A stretch of DNA of 64,000 nt from Eulemur rufifrons (lineage: Eukaryota > Chordata > Mammalia > Primates > Lemuridae): NCBI RefSeq assembly GCF_041146395.1, contig NC_090989.1, positions 221,682,843 through 221,746,842 on the forward strand, given 5' to 3'. The notes beneath the pieces are model-generated. The model saw only the letters and a list, made by a program, of their open reading frames with translations. It made no database searches and was not told where the DNA came from. Shown here one piece after another: positions 12,500 to 23,329 of the stretch (its first letter is position 1; each line of letters begins with the position of its first letter). A program made the translations under genes and the position numbers.

Positions 12500-12715
12500 T
12501 TGTTAGTGTAATGAGAAAAGCATGGCCTTTACAGACCCATCTTTATTCTTATTACTAGATGTGTATGTTTGAGCAAATTCTTGGTCTCCCCAGCCTCAGT
12601 TTTCTTATCTGCAAAATGGAGGAATAATCTCTGTCTCACAGTGGTATTACAAGAATCAAATTCAATTAAGGAAGACTAGGTCCCCAGCTTAGTGCCTACT
12701 AAAAAGTGCTGAGTT
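12500..12715 (+). mobile_element. MIR SINE
   Basis: The MIR core and 3' part are recognisable: 'ttgagcaaattcttggtctc', 'cctcagttttcttatctgc', 'aaaatggaggaataatctct', and then the 'agtgcctactaaaaagtgct' tail. It is strongly diverged, as expected for a pre-eutherian SINE. Confidence 0.8.
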
Positions 12716-13650
12716 AGGGGACACTATTTTTTTTTTTTTTGCAGTGATTATAGTGTCTAAGAAGCTCTTGGAATCCTATGCAGGGAGAGAAGATCATGAT
12801 CAAAACAAGAGATTCATCCAAGCTGTAGAACCACACTAAACTAATCATTAGTAATAAGGAGTCCTGTTCTGTCTACAAATGGTTTCACCGGCTGTACTGT
12901 ATTCTGAAGCATTTAAGTATGCCTTAAGAGAGAACATTGGAGGTCAGATTCCCTGCTCTCAATAAGAATTTTTGCAAATATAATTGCTGACCTAATTTTT
13001 CATATTTACATGGTGGCATGGTGTGCCCATTAGGCACTATTTGAAGCGTACAGACTTGGGAATAATTCACTTAGGATTAATTAAAAAATGGAACTTGATT
13101 TAATTAAAGGATTACCTTTACAATAGAGGCTAGGTTGGATTTCTTTGAAGTTTGTAAATCTTAATTCTAATTGCCAAGTGGTTGCTGCCTTGTGAGACCA
13201 TGCTTATTTACAGCTTAAACCAATCCTTATAATATGGACTTCTCATCTCACTGAACATTCATTCAAAAAGGATTTTGGAACTCTGCCCTCCCTCGGATGA
13301 GGTGGGCGTACGCAGCAGACTCCTGCAGCTTTGCAAAGCTGGCAGGAATTTGTAAGAAACAAAGTCCACGTGAAAAACCAAAATCAAAACCAGTCTTGAG
13401 AACTCTAATTACTCTTATCTTGGTATGTTAATTTAACATGGCTGCAATATAACAGTATAACCATATAGTAGAATTATTATTATATTACTATGTGTATAGC
13501 TGCATAGACAATTTATTGTAAGTACTTTAAGCTCAATTTGCATCAATTATGTGTACAGTTTCTCCAAGCTAAGAATTTTCTATATTGGTCCCCAAGATGT
13601 GTATGTCTCAGTGTTCACAGGTGTGTGTGAATTTCTAACACTTTAGTTTA
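12716..13650. other. Unique sequence with clustered TTAATTAA motifs
   Basis: No transposon is recognised. A T-run lies at 12728-12741. Around 13,074-13,115 two TTAATTAA palindromes (homeodomain-type TAATTA cores) occur within 30 bp, each next to 'ggatta'. No open frame of interest was seen. Confidence 0.35.
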
Positions 13651-13654
13651 TCTT

Positions 13655-13730
13655 AATTGACATATAAAAATTATATATTATCATGTACACCATGTTTTGG
13701 AATGTGTATTTATTGCAGACTGGCTAAACA
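13655..13730 (-). mobile_element. L1MA/L1MB-type 3' end fragment, reverse orientation
   Basis: The block 'aattgacatataaaaattat' followed by 'catgtacaccatgttttgg' is the antisense 3' UTR start of L1MA/L1MB elements. A better preserved copy of the same block lies at 63,780-63,840. Confidence 0.6.
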
Positions 13731-14282
13731 CAGGTATGTGTTTATATGTGTGTTTTTGTACAGGAATGAGAACAGTTTTTGGTTTTGTTTTTTATAGTTT
13801 ACAGAAACAAGTACTGACTAATCATTGTAATATAATAAATGTAAAGCATAGTTTTATTAATATTTTCCTTAAGTATTTTGTTAAAAGCCTATTTAAAATA
13901 ACATAAAAATCTTTATGTTCTACCTTTTCTCTTGAGGTCTTGATAATAGAATTTTATTTTCTGTATCTCTGTATTTTAATAAGCTAATGATGCCAATTAG
14001 GCTATTAGATTTAATTTTGCCTAACTCCAGGCAAAGCTTGAGCTCTCTCCTGCAGAGTTTACCATTCCTCTCCTGTACCCCTCAGGGAGCTTATCTCTTC
14101 TCACTAATGAGCTAGAAACTTACAAACACTGAAGTGCCAAGAATTGCATGGGACTCTGCCTGCTGGTATGAGAACAGCTCCTGCATCTTTTACTTTAGTG
14201 CACTCTGACTTCTGGCCATTTTTCTAACTCTCTATCTTGGGATTCTGATTGAGAATTAATGCTTCTCCATTCTACCTGTTCA
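13731..14282. other. Unique sequence, no gene recognised
   Basis: No recognised repeat. The frame at 13697-13906 begins inside the L1 fragment and is AT-rich chance coding. Confidence 0.4.
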
Positions 14283-14561
14283 AAAGTTAACATCTAGAAA
14301 AACGCTGTAACCTGTTAAGAATGGGCTCCCCATGTACTCGCCATCAAATTGGCACTGACTGATCAACACTATGGTGCTCACACGGTAGTAATATTCTCCA
14401 GGGATTAGGGGGTTGTGGGGGCCTAAACTCACAACTAATGGACATGATGAGCATTGTAGAGGGGAAGGGCGTGCCTCTAATCCCCACTTGGGTGAAGCAA
14501 AGTCATAAAATGTAACCAAAATGTTTGTACCTTCACAATATCCTGAAATAAAAAAAAAAAA
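14283..14561 (+). mobile_element. 5'-truncated L1 3' UTR, strepsirrhine-type, forward orientation
   Basis: It contains 'actcgccatcaaattggcac', 'tgctcacacggtagtaatat' and the G-rich block 'gggattagggggttgtgggg'. The terminal 'aaatgtttgtaccttcacaa' and 'tcctgaaat' precede an A tail at 14548-14561. This tail type recurs at 38,530-38,593 and 61,038-61,137. No clear TSD was found and the left boundary is approximate. The minus-strand frame at 14280-14519 is a shadow. Confidence 0.75.
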
Positions 14562-16184
14562 CCACTATAGAAAATATTTATTAAATAAATAAAAAAAATT
14601 TACACTGTAGGATGTAGATATGCAGACATTTAACTTTGTTTTCTATAATTAAGCTCAACTTCATCATGAGCTCCCATTTCTGCTGATGATGGAAGAATAT
14701 AAAATTTGCTTTACTTTTTCATAGTGATTCATTCTCTTCCTTTACAAGGTTTACAATTTTTATAAATTAACGAGTCCAGGATTATTTTCTACCATCCTCC
14801 ATCCCTTTCCTTTTCTTGGGGAAGATGGGGAAGCTTACATAACACCGTGGCGGTAAGGTGGGCTGGGACAGGGTGTTCAGGTCGTCCTCTGGGCTCCCTC
14901 AGGCTGCTGTGGGTGAGAAACAAGATGTCCTCAGCCTCTGAGCACCGCCGGGCACCACTGCCAGCGGCCCTGGAGTCTGCGACAGCCTCAGGGATCAAAG
15001 TTCAAGACACGTTGACTTCACCTTCACTGTAGCCACAGGTATTTTCCTTTCAGAGCCCCAAATGTGAGCTAGGGCACAAGCCCCCTCTAGTTTTAAGTTT
15101 CTCTTCACACTATCTGAAGTTTATACAATTTCCTCTTAGGCCTTTGTCTTCCTTCTAGGTCTTTCTCAACGACACAGGCACTGCTATTTTTTCCTTAATT
15201 CCTGACTTCTCCCTCTGTAGTCTCCGTTCTCTCTCTCTTTCTCTCTCTTTTCTTTTACCTTTTTTGGTTAAAAAATCTTCATTCCATATTCTGCAGTTGA
15301 TGTTGATCATCTCTGTGGTGGGTCTTCCAGTTTTGATCCACTGGGCCTCATAAGTCCATCCTCTCAACGAAGTTTGGCTCCTACTGACAAAAGCTTTGGC
15401 TCTCACAAGTGTTGTCTCTGAAATGGACGTTAAGAACCCACTTGGGAATTCAAAGGTAGCATATAATTTTTTATTTTTGTCTGCTGGATTCTGCCTTTCT
15501 CCTGAACCAATGGATGCCCCAGTTTCAAAGAATGTAGACTAAAGGTTGGCAAAAATTAGAGATATGAAATTACATCAAATAACATTTCAGAATTGTTTTA
15601 TACTATTATTTCAACTAAACATATGCATTGCAGACCTTGCATATTGGTTTTGTCCAGTATTGTTCCACAGAATATCTTGGTGGTTTTTGGACTTTCTTAC
15701 CAATTAGGTAGTCCTTCTTACACAAATATTCTGTTGGCCTTTTAATCTTATTATAAAATAGTAGGTAATGAGGACATAAAAATATTTACTAATATTTATT
15801 GGCAAATTTCTATGATCCTAGACATATTAAAGAATATCTGCAATGACCTTTATTCTGTGTGATTAAAATAACTACAGATGATTTTTTAACTGTAGATTTT
15901 TTAAAACTGCAGTTTCATAGAAAGTAATTTAAAAACCTACTGTGTAGGAGTTGATTTTTGACACTAAATTGTACACGATTTTTTTTGTTTTATATAGATA
16001 TTTAGAGTCTTCTCTATTATTACAAAAGCTATGGCAATTATTTCTGATGGTTCAGAATAAAGAGGGGCATAAACACGAAAAGTATTTAATTCAATGCAGA
16101 ATTGGTAGGGAGAATAATTGATTAGATTTTTCTAACTATTAAGAAACCCCCTTGAGGATAAATCTATATTTCCAGAGAAGTATA
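14562..16184. other. Unique sequence with a GC-rich patch and a CT-rich tract
   Basis: 14820-15040 is clearly richer in GC than its surroundings and holds several CpG dinucleotides. Short frames on both strands there (14789-14998 minus, 14847-15032 plus) have no recognised similarity. 15220-15262 is a CT-rich microsatellite-like tract that produces an artificial Arg/Glu run in a minus frame. The remainder is AT-rich and unassigned. Confidence 0.4.
15220..15262. repeat. CT-rich simple repeat
   Basis: Alternating CT and TTTCTC units ('ctctctctctttctctctct') over about 40 bp. Confidence 0.9.
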
Positions 16185-16345
16185 AAGGGAATTAATGTTC
16201 ATGAAGCATCTACTCTATGCCAGGTACTATACTAATAGCTTATATATATATGATGTTTTATTTAGTCCCTATTAGGTAGTTCTTGTAATAATGAAGCACT
16301 TTATAATGAAGCAACTGATTTGTGGTCAAGTTGGAATTAAAAAAC
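16185..16345 (-). mobile_element. MIR/MIR3-type SINE, reverse orientation
   Basis: The antisense MIR landmarks 'catctactctatgccaggta', 'atgatgttttatttagtccc' and 'attaggtagttcttgtaata' occur in order. Degenerate and without recognisable ends. Confidence 0.7.
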
Positions 16346-18467
16346 TAGGTCGCTTCCCCATACCCCATCGCCAAACACAAAAATTATCTTCATAGAATCT
16401 TTCCCTCCATCAGAGGAGCAGCAGCTGACATTTGAATAAGTGATATCTTTAAAAGATATTCATAAAAAAGTTAACCAGATAACCAAGAAAATGATTCATC
16501 AAGAACATATTTTTATAGTATGTTCTGCTAAAAAATATAAAAATTTAGTCTGACTCTTTATATATTGATTCAGTATGTGACTTTGAAACTGGATATAAAT
16601 GATTTTGAAAACAGTTGAGGACCATACTTTAGCACAAATTCAGTGACTCTTGTGAGTTGAGAATAACAGTAATCGATATATAAAGCATTAATTTCCCCTC
16701 CTGGGAATTATTTTAGAAATAGGAATTTCCCTTTTAATGCTTGTTCTAGCTTTAAAGTGAAAAATTGCTGATAGTCCCATTCAGGTCCTCCAACACCCCT
16801 TGGGTGCCTTTGGGCAGGGTGCTACATCACTCTCACGGAATCCAAGATGAATCAGGCATGATCTCTTGCATCTGATCAGACGTCTACCTTAAATTAAAAC
16901 TTTTGGACACATGTTGGCATGAGACCGTTTCCTGAGGACAGGTATTCTGTCTTCTTGCATTTTTTTCTTGTACTTTAAAATGGAACATACATGGGAAGTG
17001 CCCTGTACATATTCAGTTGGTGGAGACAGAGTGAAAGTATAGTAAAATGGAGCTTTAGTTTAGTTGTATGGAATCTAACACATATTAGCTATTGAGTAAG
17101 TATTAATCACATTTAATTGAATTTCAAGGTGCTACTTAAGGCTTTATTGAGAGTCCAGTCTGAGTCACTAGTAGCAGGTATCCTCCCAGATGCCGAATCC
17201 CATATATCTTATAAATCCCATCATTGGCTGTAAGTGGTTTTTTCCATTTCATAATAAAATAAAGATATTTGAACTAGATCATCTAGGAATTAATTACAGC
17301 ATTGGAAAAAAATCTGGCAAGGCTTTTCTTATTAACACACTTTCATATTGTAAAGAATGTCCTTGAATTAACTCAAGGTTCCAAATTGGCAAGTGTGAGG
17401 AAATTCTTGACTTAGAATTATATTTAAACTTTTAAATCAATATCATCTTTAAAAACAAACATATGCAAAAAAGCCTTGCTATATTCACCATTCAGGACAT
17501 CATTTTGAGTTGATAAAGTTGAATGTCAAAAGTTGTGGTTAAGTGTGTAAGTGTTACATTTAATACCCCACTCTACATTTGGACAAAATAGAATTCTTAG
17601 GAAGTAAGAGACCTTATGCAAGCTAAGAAATGCATATACTTTACAGCTGAATGGAGGGAAGAATCCAATTAAATAATTTACTAGCCCATTAATTGGCAAG
17701 CGGCCCAGTTGTAAGCATCCATGATAGAGCCATTAAAACCTGCTCGCAACTTTGTGCACTTTGAAACTATGATTTGACCACCAGTGAGAATATATTTAAA
17801 TTAAAATTTTAAAGTTAATGTTTATAAAGTTACTGTTTCTTTGGTTACCTTATGATTAATAACATTTAGCCATTATAGCATTCCTTTTATCTTTAAACAT
17901 CATGAAACAAGGAACAAAGTCAGTGATGTCTTGATCCTTTAAAACTCCTATCACAGAGAGAGAATTTTCAATTAGAAATTCAATTTCCTCTTTACATATG
18001 GGTTGCATTGCATGGAAGCAGATGAGATAGCTCCTAGCTAATTTTACTAGACTTTACTAGACCTCCACTATCTAATCTCTCCTATATAAATATGCCCTTC
18101 TTGTGGATTTTTATCCCATTTTCTCTCTGCTTTACATTGTAATCTGATATATCTATTTAACTTCAGCTAAACTTTGCCTCCTTATCTATAGTTTGCTTCT
18201 TAATAGTAATTTTTTCACAAACTTTCTTTTAGGTTTAAGTATTTGTAAATATGTGCAAGACCGTTTTAAGGGAAGTTGTGCAATCTTAGTCACCCAGTGG
18301 AAAATACCATGTAAAGTTTGTTTGCCAACTCTAACAGTTTTCTAGATGGAAAGTGTTCTTTGATTTTTCTGAGAACTGAGAGGCACATTTCCTACTCCAA
18401 CTAACAGTTGAACGATGGCATAGTTGACAAATTAGAAGAGTTTCTCTATTACTCTAGTAATTCGCTG
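16346..18467. other. Unique sequence, no gene recognised
   Basis: About 2.1 kb with no repeat or exon that I can identify. The subsegment at about 17,680-17,800 has a balanced, non-repetitive composition and is noted as a possible conserved element. Confidence 0.4.
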
Positions 18468-18600
18468 CCTTCCTTCTTTCCCTCCACCCTCCCTCCCTTC
18501 CTTCCTTCCTTCTTTCTTTTTATATTTTCTCTTCCTTCATCCTTCTAACTTCCTAATTCTTTTCTTTCTCTTCCCTCTATTCCTTCCTCTTTCCTTTTAT
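18468..18600. repeat. Polypyrimidine tract (CCTT/CTTT-rich)
   Basis: A nearly uninterrupted pyrimidine strand with repeated CCTT and CCCT units ('ccctccctcccttccttcct') over about 130 bp. Confidence 0.9.
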
Positions 18601-18619
18601 TATCTTTTTTACTTTTGTG

Positions 18620-18830
18620 TTTTTAAACTTTCATTTTCATATAATTTTAGAATTATAGATGAGTTGTAAAGACACCATAAAGTATTGCCATGTGCCATTC
18701 ATCTAGCTTTCCCCAAAGTTAACATCTTACATGACAATGGTGCATTGGTCAAAATTCTTACTTTTGTATTTTTCATCTACTCCAACCCTCTATTTTAACA
18801 CCTGTTAATCACTATATAAGAGAAATGATT
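18620..18830 (-). mobile_element. Old L1M 3' UTR fragment, reverse orientation
   Basis: 'ttagaattatagatgagttg', 'cattcatctagctttcccca' and 'gttaacatcttacatgacaa' are antisense old-L1 3' UTR landmarks. Confidence 0.65.
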
Positions 18831-19059
18831 TGTATTAATGAAAATCATGCATATTTCATAAGGATACAATGAAATAACTTCAGTCCACATCCTCCTTTTT
18901 TCCCTTTATTCCTTACTGTTAATTTATACTGATAGTGTATTTTCGTAAGGGACATTTTTCTTAAAATTTTTCTCTAATGTAATAATCTCATTAAAGGGGT
19001 TGTTTTCAGAGCTTTACAGCGGTTTACACTTACCCCAAATTTACTTCCTGGAATGGTGG
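18831..19059. other. Unassigned short stretch
   Basis: AT-rich sequence that may be an extension of the neighbouring L1M fragment. No feature is supported. Confidence 0.3.
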
Positions 19060-19200
19060 AACCATTGCTAAACTATTCCCTTTGCCTCTAGTCTTGGCAG
19101 CCTCATCCTTCTCTAGCCAGCTGCCAGGATGATCTTTTTAGAATGTACATCCAATCACATCATTCCCTGGCATCAAATCTTTCCATGAATCTTGTTGACT
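19060..19200 (+). mobile_element. L2 LINE fragment
   Basis: 'agccagctgccaggatgatc' followed by 'aatcacatcattccctggca' matches the L2 3' region order (ctgccagagtgatc ... aatctgatcatgtcactccc). Confidence 0.65.
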
Positions 19201-19885
19201 AGAGTTGTGGTTCCTATTCTGTGCGTGAAGGCACCTGGGTAGGTGCTGGGGGTAGATACTGCAGAGAACTCACACAGGTACATGGATATTTTAAATGTTT
19301 GGGGGAAACAAAGCAATACTTGACATCTATTGAACACCATGTGTACCAGCTTGAGGTAGTTCAATTTCAGCATTAGATCGACACCTCTGTTTCTTTCAAT
19401 AATGTCATATTTTGCAAAGCTGGATTTTTAGTTGTTGCTGTGATAAAAAGCAAGTATCTCATGAGAAACAAAGTGAAACATAAAAGGGAGGTGGTGGTAC
19501 CAATTTGACTCCAAAGTTGGTAAAGATGGGAGGTGCCCAACTGCACACATCCATTGGTAAGTCATGTGACTAGTTAAGGATGAAATAAAAGTGTTACTTT
19601 TTCTTTCAATTTATGTGCATTATTTTTTCAAATGGCCACTAACCTTTGGGGATATAAATATTTGTTGAGGTTTTTTTGGATCTAACTACTAAAAAAGAGA
19701 ACTGTTATTTTGGTATTTCATTTGGTCTAGAGTCTCAGTGAAGAAAGTAGGAGCACTGAAAATAAAGTAAGTTTGTGAATCTGGACTAGAATAAAACTCC
19801 AACTCCATGGCAAGGCATAGGATACAAAGTCCTCCTAAATCAATTTTCTTATCTTAAAATGAGGGTATCATGCCATTCATGTAAG
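19201..19885. other. Unique sequence, no gene recognised
   Basis: No recognised repeat. The minus frame at 19173-19373 overlaps the end of the L2 fragment and is not supported. Confidence 0.4.
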
Positions 19886-19889
19886 ATTT

Positions 19890-20050
19890 TTTTGGTTTCA
19901 ATTTTCTCATCTATGAGATTGGGAGAATAATTAGTATTAACATTTATATCATAGGAAAGTAGTTGGAATTAAAAGATTAATTCTTAATTAACACCAGCAC
20001 TTAGAATAGTCCTGGGCATAAAGTGTTTAGCCAATTTTGGACAATTGAAT
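19890..20050 (+). mobile_element. MIR SINE
   Basis: 'caattttctcatctatgaga', 'ttgggagaataattagtatt' and 'agcacttagaatagtcctgg' follow the MIR core and tail order. Confidence 0.75.
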
Positions 20051-20124
20051 TAAATACACAATTTTTGCTTACCTAAATCAAAACACGTATAGACTTAGAT
20101 TCTGGGTCTGTAAAGTCCTAGTGT

Positions 20125-20225
20125 TCTTTGACTTAGGTATTTCAGCTAGCTAGTGGCAAAGAGAGAACTCAAAGTCAGACCTCTGAGCTCTTCTCTCAGC
20201 CATTCCTCTACTCTGCAAGCAAATC
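20125..20225 (-). mobile_element. MIR fragment, reverse orientation
   Basis: 'cagctagctagtggcaaaga' followed by 'aactcaaagtcagacctctg' resembles the antisense MIR 5' part (agctagtaagtggcagag ... tcgaacccaggtctg). Confidence 0.6.
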
Positions 20226-21455
20226 AGTGCTTTCTATCATTCAGAAGGTGAGTACTAGAAAGTTCTGATCTTGAGTAGAAAACATTTTCTGAGTTCAACA
20301 TTACAAAAACCAAATCTAGCAGTGTCTTTCTTGTTCTTTACTTTCCTTGGGACAAACACTTATCTGGTATTACCTTTGTGGAAGTAGGAGAAATAAAATA
20401 CTGAGTTGTTTGCCTTATCTAGAAAAGTAGGACAATGTGGCCTATACATTAAATTGGTTCTTATTCCCACATTGCTTTTTGATTCTGTGTCTTTTTCCTT
20501 AAAAAAGAGGGTTCCATAAAAACACTCAGATTTATTCTGCAGGGGAAAGCCATTTGCCTAGTGACGCAAGTACTCTGAAGGAGGCCTGTTTTGAGCTAGA
20601 GAGAGACTGTGAGAGATCGTAGAGGTGACATTAGAAGGTGTTTCCTGTGTTGCTACCTGCAGTTTGCTCCTGGGCCCTGGCCAAGCAGTAATGGGGCATC
20701 TGTTTGGACTCTGAATTCCTATTATTGAGAGAAACAGAATTTTAAAAGGGAGTATATGATGGCATAGTAAATGAGATTAGTAAAGGACCATACTGATCAT
20801 ATACTGCTGCAGCACAAACTTAAAACCATGAATCCTTATCTCCTCATGTACCTAAAAAAGGATTTGACCAGATTATTTTGAAAGTCTTTCTTCTTCCGTG
20901 ATAATTTGGGGAATTAAATTTTACTATGAACAGGACCCTTGAGCTTAGACAAGTCTCTTATCTCAGTGTGTGAGTTTCCTGATCTGCATAATAAGGAAGT
21001 GTAGGGTTGATCCAGCTGGGTCTAAGTATTATGCTTCCTGAGAGCATGCTAAACCAACAGGTGACAAAAACAAGCTTGAACAATTTCCAGATCAAATAAG
21101 GTTAGGATATAATATATCCTGTATTCCCCTTAGGTATTCATCATGCACATTATTATAATAAAGACTCAGGATATCCCACAACAAAAATTGTGTTTAGATT
21201 CATTTGACTCAGTTTACTAAGGGAATTATTTTTGGTGACAAAGTTTACTGATACACCACGGACTCTTCCTTGTGCCACAGCTTCTAGAGTACCTCTAAAT
21301 TGCAAATGTAAACATTTTGATGCTATGTTTCTAAAAATCATTTAAGAGACCAGAAGAGTGGGTCATCACCTCTCTATGTCTGCTGAGATATACCATCACC
21401 TTTTATTATCCACGACGGTCGATTACATTACAGGTGTGCTAAGCAAACCATGAAA
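20226..21455. other. Unique sequence, no gene recognised
   Basis: No repeat or exon identified. The minus frame at 21153-21341 has no recognised similarity. Confidence 0.4.
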
Positions 21456-21459
21456 CAGG

Positions 21460-21690
21460 GAAGTCAAGTGGTCAAGAATAAAGAATACGGAGCCAGACTG
21501 GCTGGATTCAAACTCTGCTTCTGCCACTTACTGGCCGTGAGATCTGGGGCAAGTTTAGACACTTGGTGCTTCATTTGCATCACTGATTAAACAAGCATGA
21601 TAACAGCACCCACATCTTAGGGTTCAGATCAGAAACAGGCCTTGCACATAGTAAGGTATCCACAAACATTATGCTGCTACTATTATTATT
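21460..21690 (+). mobile_element. MIR SINE, nearly full length
   Basis: The MIR blocks 'agccagactggctggattca', 'cttctgccacttactggccg', 'gaaacaggccttgcacatag' and a terminal 'attattattacta' occur in the canonical order over about 230 bp. Confidence 0.85.
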
Positions 21691-21859
21691 ACTAACGGAG
21701 GCTGCTGACTCCTCTTCTGGAGATACTGAGAAGGAAAGGAAAGATTCTCACCGATTCTCATCAAACGTCTGTTCATGTACTGTTTAGTTTCATCTCTGTA
21801 AATCTCTCTGCAGGGTTTCTCATCTCCATAAATGGCATTAACCTTCAGCTGGTAGTTCA

Positions 21860-22510
21860 TGCCCAAAATTTACGAGCCCAATTCACAAGTTCTTTTTCCT
21901 CTACCTTCCAAATAGCCTTCAAAACATATCTCAAAACCAGCTCTCTTGAGATATTTATTGCCATCATCTCAGTGCAATCCAGCACTGTCTCTTTCCTGCA
22001 GTCCTGTAATAACCTTTCTAATGGCCTGTGGTCTCGCATAGCCTTTTTATCAGTGGCAGCTAGAATACTAGTTTAAAACATATATCAGATAATTTGCCTA
22101 GGACTCCAGTACATTAGAATAAAATCCGGGCATCTAACCATGACCTTCAAAGTCCCCACCTGCCTCCCTAATCTCCTCCCCCTACTTGAGGGTGCTTTGG
22201 TCAACCTGGCCATGAACCTTGTCTGTCCTCGGTCTTTTGCATTTGATGTTCCCTCTGCGTGCAGTATTTTCCCCCCAGATCTTCATAAGCCTGATTCCTT
22301 CTCTTTATTCTGGTCTGGATCAAATGTTACCTTATCAGAGAGACAATCCTCCTTTACTCTAGGTGAAAGTAGCCCCCAGCACAATCTATCTGAATTTTTT
22401 TATTTGCTTGCTTGCTTATTTTTCCCTCCTCCTACCAGAATATAAAGCTACAAAGGAGGAGGGACCTTGTTAGTCTTGTTCCCAGGCATTTAGAATAATA
22501 ACTGTTATTA
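21860..22510 (+). mobile_element. L2 LINE 3' region
   Basis: Extended similarity to the L2 3' end: 'aaataaaatccgg' style block, 'cttttgcatttgatgttccc', 'gatcaaatgttaccttatca', 'atataaagctacaaaggagg' and 'agggaccttgttagtcttgt'. Frames at 21857-22445 lie within it and are not genes. Confidence 0.7.
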
Positions 22511-23325
22511 TTTCCATTTCAAGGTGTATTTGCCTAATGGCTGAATGCAGTCTTGCTTAAGGACCCAGCAGTGTTCATCTCACTAGCTTGATTTGAAAGT
22601 TAAAAGAAAAACTGCAGGTAAAGGAGCTCAGTTCAGAGCTTAGCGTGTGGAAGCTGTTGAGTATCTGTGCTTAGTATTTTTTGGTATTTTTATACCACTT
22701 TCACAGTTTCCTATTCTAACCCCTGTAAGGCCCTATGAGAGAGATGCAAGAGACTGCCCTCAAATCCGGAGGGGACAAAGCAGAACCAGTGCTGGGGGCT
22801 GGATCTTAGGGCTTCTGGTCCAGGAGGATTTCTCCCACTGTGTTAACCAACTTCTGTGGTGGAAAACTGTAACCACTGAACTTTTAAGAAACTTTAGATA
22901 CATTGCCATAGTCCATAAGGGTAAAATATTATCCTTTTTAAAAAAGAAGGAAACTATGACAAATTTCAAGCCCAGAATGGCATTAATTCACTCTCCTGTG
23001 ATCATTTAAAATAAGTCTTTTATTATAGTTAATCGTCTATTTTTTTAAACATATTTTTTCACTTCTAAGATTCAACATTTGATATAAGCTCTCATTCCAT
23101 AGTATTACACTGTCTACTTCAGCTCCCTAATATAGGTTTTAATTTTTATTTCTAGAGTTTGAAAGTACTGACCATCATCATTTCCCCTGGGTGAATAACT
23201 GCTATTCTACCCAGTGGAGCTTTACATTATTTACATAGAGAATCAGCAAGATTCATATTCAGGGACCTCTACTGCTGATACAATTATACATTATGAGATG
23301 TATCATGTACAAAAGCATGTGTAAC
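22511..23325. other. Unique sequence, no gene recognised
   Basis: The frame at 22647-23009 (120 codons) is the longest here, but it has no recognised similarity, no promoter and no splice context. Confidence 0.35.
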
Positions 23326-23329
23326 AAGT

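Noticed and set aside
15155..15406. Minus-strand frame with an Arg/Glu-rich run
   Set aside because: The run is the CT-rich simple repeat read on the opposite strand.
22647..23009. 120-codon plus-strand frame as a possible gene
   Set aside because: No recognisable domain, an opposing frame on the other strand, and no flanking exon signals.
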